A stretch of 64,000 nucleotides of DNA from Spongilla lacustris (taxonomy: Eukaryota; Porifera; Demospongiae; Spongillida; Spongillidae). Under the pieces are notes generated by a model that was not told where the DNA came from, made no database searches, and worked only from the letters and a program-made list of their open reading frames with translations. The first letter of the stretch is position 1, and each line of letters opens with the position of its first letter. The position numbers were made by a program, and so were the translations under genes. The DNA is taken from NCBI GenBank assembly GCA_949361645.1, contig OX442419.1, forward strand, positions 2,689,028-2,753,027, given 5' to 3'. Below are positions 61,102 through 64,000 of the stretch, piece by piece.

Positions 61102-61687
61102 TAGAAGTATGTCTCAAAGCAGCCTTCTAGGAAGTTGAAAGATCATAATTTGGAATTTCCAAATGTTGACACTCCTGATGCAGAGACTAGTAGTACCAGT
61201 CATTTATCATCAAGCAGCAGCCTAAACTGGTGCATGATTTTACATGTACACTGTACATAAAGATGATACAGACTGGTCTCGTCCCCAGCCTGATATTCGC
61301 GTAGCGGTGATGTAATCCATCCGCTACTGCCGTATATGGGTCTGAGAACGAGATTAAAGTTAGAGTGGCAAATGACTTCGTAAGTCATAATTCAAGCCGC
61401 CACACTGTATTTGGAACATTTGCTTAATGCATACTGCACAGAATGTACATTTTAGAGTCATACTTACGTATGCATCGTTTTATCATGACATGACTCATGA
61501 ATATTAATTAGCTCCCCTAAATTTTTATGAACGACTACGGCCATGTTGCGGTCATCGGTGCGGTCGGATCGTCTTCCGCACCCCAAACCAGCAGTCGGAT
61601 CATGCTTCGTAGTGAGTTTCTGGATCCCCGATGTTACCTAGGGATCTCAGGCTGTATTTGGCTAGTCTGGGGACCTTAGCATGATGT

Positions 61688-61717
61688 AGGACCCTAGCAT
61701 GATCATGCTAGGGTCCT
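61688..61717. repeat. Perfect 30-bp palindrome
   Basis: Self-complementary, AGGACCCTAGCATGA joined to its reverse complement with no spacer. A weaker inverted extension (AGTCTGGGG / CTCAGACT) lies outside it. Confidence 0.9.
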
Positions 61718-61839
61718 CAGACTACTAGTAGTATTTGGCATATAGACTCCTTTCATACATGCATGACGTCAAAAATCACATTAATGAATTAAATTCATTT
61801 GAGGTTATAATTCAATTCATATTCCATTTTGTCCGCTAT

Positions 61840-63216
61840 TTGATATATCAAATTGGCGATCTCTGTAGTACTATGTCAAATCTAACACTTTGATTGAAAT
61901 AAAGAATTTTGAACATGTACAATGATGTACTCTCTATCATATGCAACACAATCTAGGGACTGTCATCATAATGTGGTCATGCAGCTTGTGTGTGTGTGTG
62001 TGTTTTTTTTTTGGGGGGGGGGGGTGCGGATAAAGGAAATGAAATAAATAAGCTGTGCGGTATAGATATTGAGTCAAAAGGTGACCTTATACAGTCGCAT
62101 TCTCTTATGTGATGACTGACAAATATAAAGCTTTTGGGTGTGCATTAATTAGGTACAACCTCAATATTTATCCAATGCAGTCTATTATCGTGACTCAAAT
62201 TCAAACAACCATTCCCTTTCATTACTACATGTAAAACCAATCTGACATCTCAAGTGAATATAGCGTGCTGGATATATACGTTAGTTAAGTACATGTATGT
62301 CCACTAATGTATCCGTCTTAAAAATACATGTGCATACACTTTTAATTACTTCCTCATGTTTATTTACCTTGACATCCCCAACAAACAACAATGTTTGTTT
62401 AACAATAGACAAAGTCTTTACTACATCTTATATAGTGTCCTTGTCCCATTGATTTGTTACAACTATTACTTGTTCCAAGAGAACAGAACATATTAGCAAT
62501 AAACATTATGTGGTCAAGGTACAAAACCAGGATTTCATGTATGTATCGAATCGATCCTTTGCGGTCATCGGTTTGGTCGGATCGTCTTCCGCACCCCAAA
62601 CCCGCAGTCGTATCCGGCTTCGTAGTGAATTCCTGGATCCCCGATGTTACCTAGGGATCTCTGGCTGTATTTGGCATATTGCAATACGTCACGCTGCTAA
62701 GCTACTTGACGAAGATGTGCTGTGTTTGTGTAGGTGTGTATGCCTATAGCTAGCTAGCTGTATACATGTACTAGCCGTACCGGCATAGTTACACACTTTG
62801 TGCAGAAGTGTTGTTACACATGGGCCAACAGTTGTGGGTAGCCCTGCACGCATGCACAGATCTGCAATGTCCTCTTCTTTTGACATAGATAAAAAGCCCA
62901 GTGTGGCAAAGCCGGAGCCATATCACTGACATCACCTTCAATACTTTAGTTGCTATTCAGGAGCTACATGTATATGGACTAGTAAATGCCTTAAGCTTTG
63001 TGTAGGCCAATGCAGTAGCATTTTCTGATCATGATATATCAAATTGGTGATCTCTATAGTACTCCTTATTATATACCACTATTTGCATGTCAAATCCAAC
63101 ACTTTGATTGAAATAAAGAATTTTGAACATGTACAATGATGTACGTGTACATACAGGATCCTCTCTATCATATGCAACACAATCTAGGGACTGTCATCAT
63201 CATGTGGTCATGCAGC

Positions 63217-63276
<60 letters not shown>

Positions 63277-63730
63277 ATGTATTTTTAGGGGGCGGTGCGG
63301 AAGAAGGAAATGAAATAAATAAGCAGTGTAGATATTGAGTCCAAGGTGACTTTATACAGCCACACTCTCGTATGTGATGACTGACAAATAAGTAGGTAAT
63401 ATTCATCCAATGCAGTCTATTATCATGACTCAAATTCAACCTTTCATTACTACATGTAAAACCAATCTGACATCTCAAGCGAATATAGCGTGCTGGATAT
63501 ACGTTAGTTAAGTATGTCCACTAATTTATATATGTTACCTTATGGAAAACACATGTGCGTACACACCTTTAATCACTTCCTCATGTTTATTTACCTTGAC
63601 ATCCCCAACAAACAGCAATGTTTGTTTAACAATAGACAAAGTCTTTACTACATCTTATATAATGTCCTTGATTTACTACAACTATTATTTCTTGCCGGCA
63701 AGAGAATAGAACATATTACATGAAGCAATA
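61840..63730. repeat. Direct duplication, ~1.2-kb period
   Basis: 61845-62470 and 63035-63690 are collinear (TTTGATTGAAATAAAGAATT, CAACACAATCTAGGGACTGT, GAATATAGCGTGCTGGATAT, TTCCTCATGTTTATTTACCT). A related shorter pair is 61555-61660 and 62568-62670. The GT tract is short in the first copy (61989-62003) and long in the second (63219-63275). No coding frame was identified. AATAAA in both copies might reflect a transcript end. Confidence 0.85.
63219..63275. repeat. (GT)n microsatellite
   Basis: About 28 GT units, expanded relative to the paralogous tract at 61989-62003 in the neighbouring duplicate. Confidence 0.95.
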
Positions 63731-64000
63731 ATCATTATGTGGTAAAGGGAGCAATGAAAGAGTACTACTGTAATTCAAAATCAGGATTTCATGGTGGATT
63801 ATGATACTTTTGGCTCCATTAAAGTTTTTCTGAGCTTAGCAGTACACTGCTCTACAGACACAATAATGCTTCATAATAATTCAAGTCAGAAAACTTCATG
63901 AAGGTTCAAGTTGGAACCTTTCTTCTTGACATTAATACCACCCACCACTAGGGTTTTTGCATTCAATTCAACAATGCTTGCAAATCAAACTAAATATATG

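Larger units (their letters stand above)
60516..61840. other. Intergenic, hairpin-bearing
   Basis: No gene seen. It contains the hairpin at 61044-61101, the palindrome at 61688-61717, and GGTCGGATCGTCTTCCGCAC (61563), which recurs at 62576. Confidence 0.55.

Overview
This window is nuclear DNA from an animal, most likely an aquatic invertebrate and plausibly a sponge or other early-branching metazoan. Genes are split by introns with GT..AG ends. Recognisable proteins include PDHX-like, GOT1-like, TMEM104-like and a UBAN coiled-coil protein. Intergenic DNA is crowded with minisatellites, ACATGTACATGTA-type words and short inverted-repeat transposons. The organism guess rests on style only; no lineage-diagnostic gene was found. 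No rRNA, tRNA, CRISPR array or bacterial feature was seen.

Layout: 1-2914 is the 3' end of a PDHX-like gene (+), whose last intron is full of tandem repeats. Convergent to it at 5050-6080 (-) is a GOT1/GOLT1 vesicle-transport gene. From 8.3 to 33.7 kb lies a tandem array of an intronless-CDS seven-transmembrane receptor-like family. It has three intact copies (13015, 24820, 30159) and three broken copies (23.6, 26.5 and 32.7 kb), embedded in duplicated flanking DNA carrying retrotransposon relics and MITE insertions. At 15251-15993 (-) a UBAN-domain coiled-coil gene is embedded in the array. Possible exons of an unidentified + strand gene lie at 16566-18032, and a retrotransposon reverse-transcriptase relic at 18.8-19.3 kb.

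33.7-38 kb is gene-poor, apart from a decayed sequence resembling the RAG1-like N-terminal/RING part of N-RAG-TP-type elements (35.8-36.3 kb). At 38091-42048 (-) and 47600-51508 (+) sit two head-to-head TMEM104-like amino-acid-transporter-family paralogues with the same three-exon structure, each 593 aa. They are generally diverged but share a near-identical 176-bp tract that suggests gene conversion. Between them lie hAT-like and nested inverted-repeat elements.

52-58.4 kb is a nested mobile-element region. A decayed PIF1-type helicase element (Helitron-like) has inverted duplicate 5' ends, and a piggyBac element (53362-56164) with TTAA duplications and 15-bp terminal repeats is inserted in it. 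The last 5 kb hold an ankyrin-like relic, a ~34-bp minisatellite, two strong hairpins and a ~1.2-kb direct duplication.

The candidates for something undescribed are the 7TM array with its mixture of intact and broken copies, a family of long palindromic elements (11681-12512 and 39601-40355) sharing a core but not ends, and an inverted-repeat element with a CCGG target duplication visible against its empty paralogous site.
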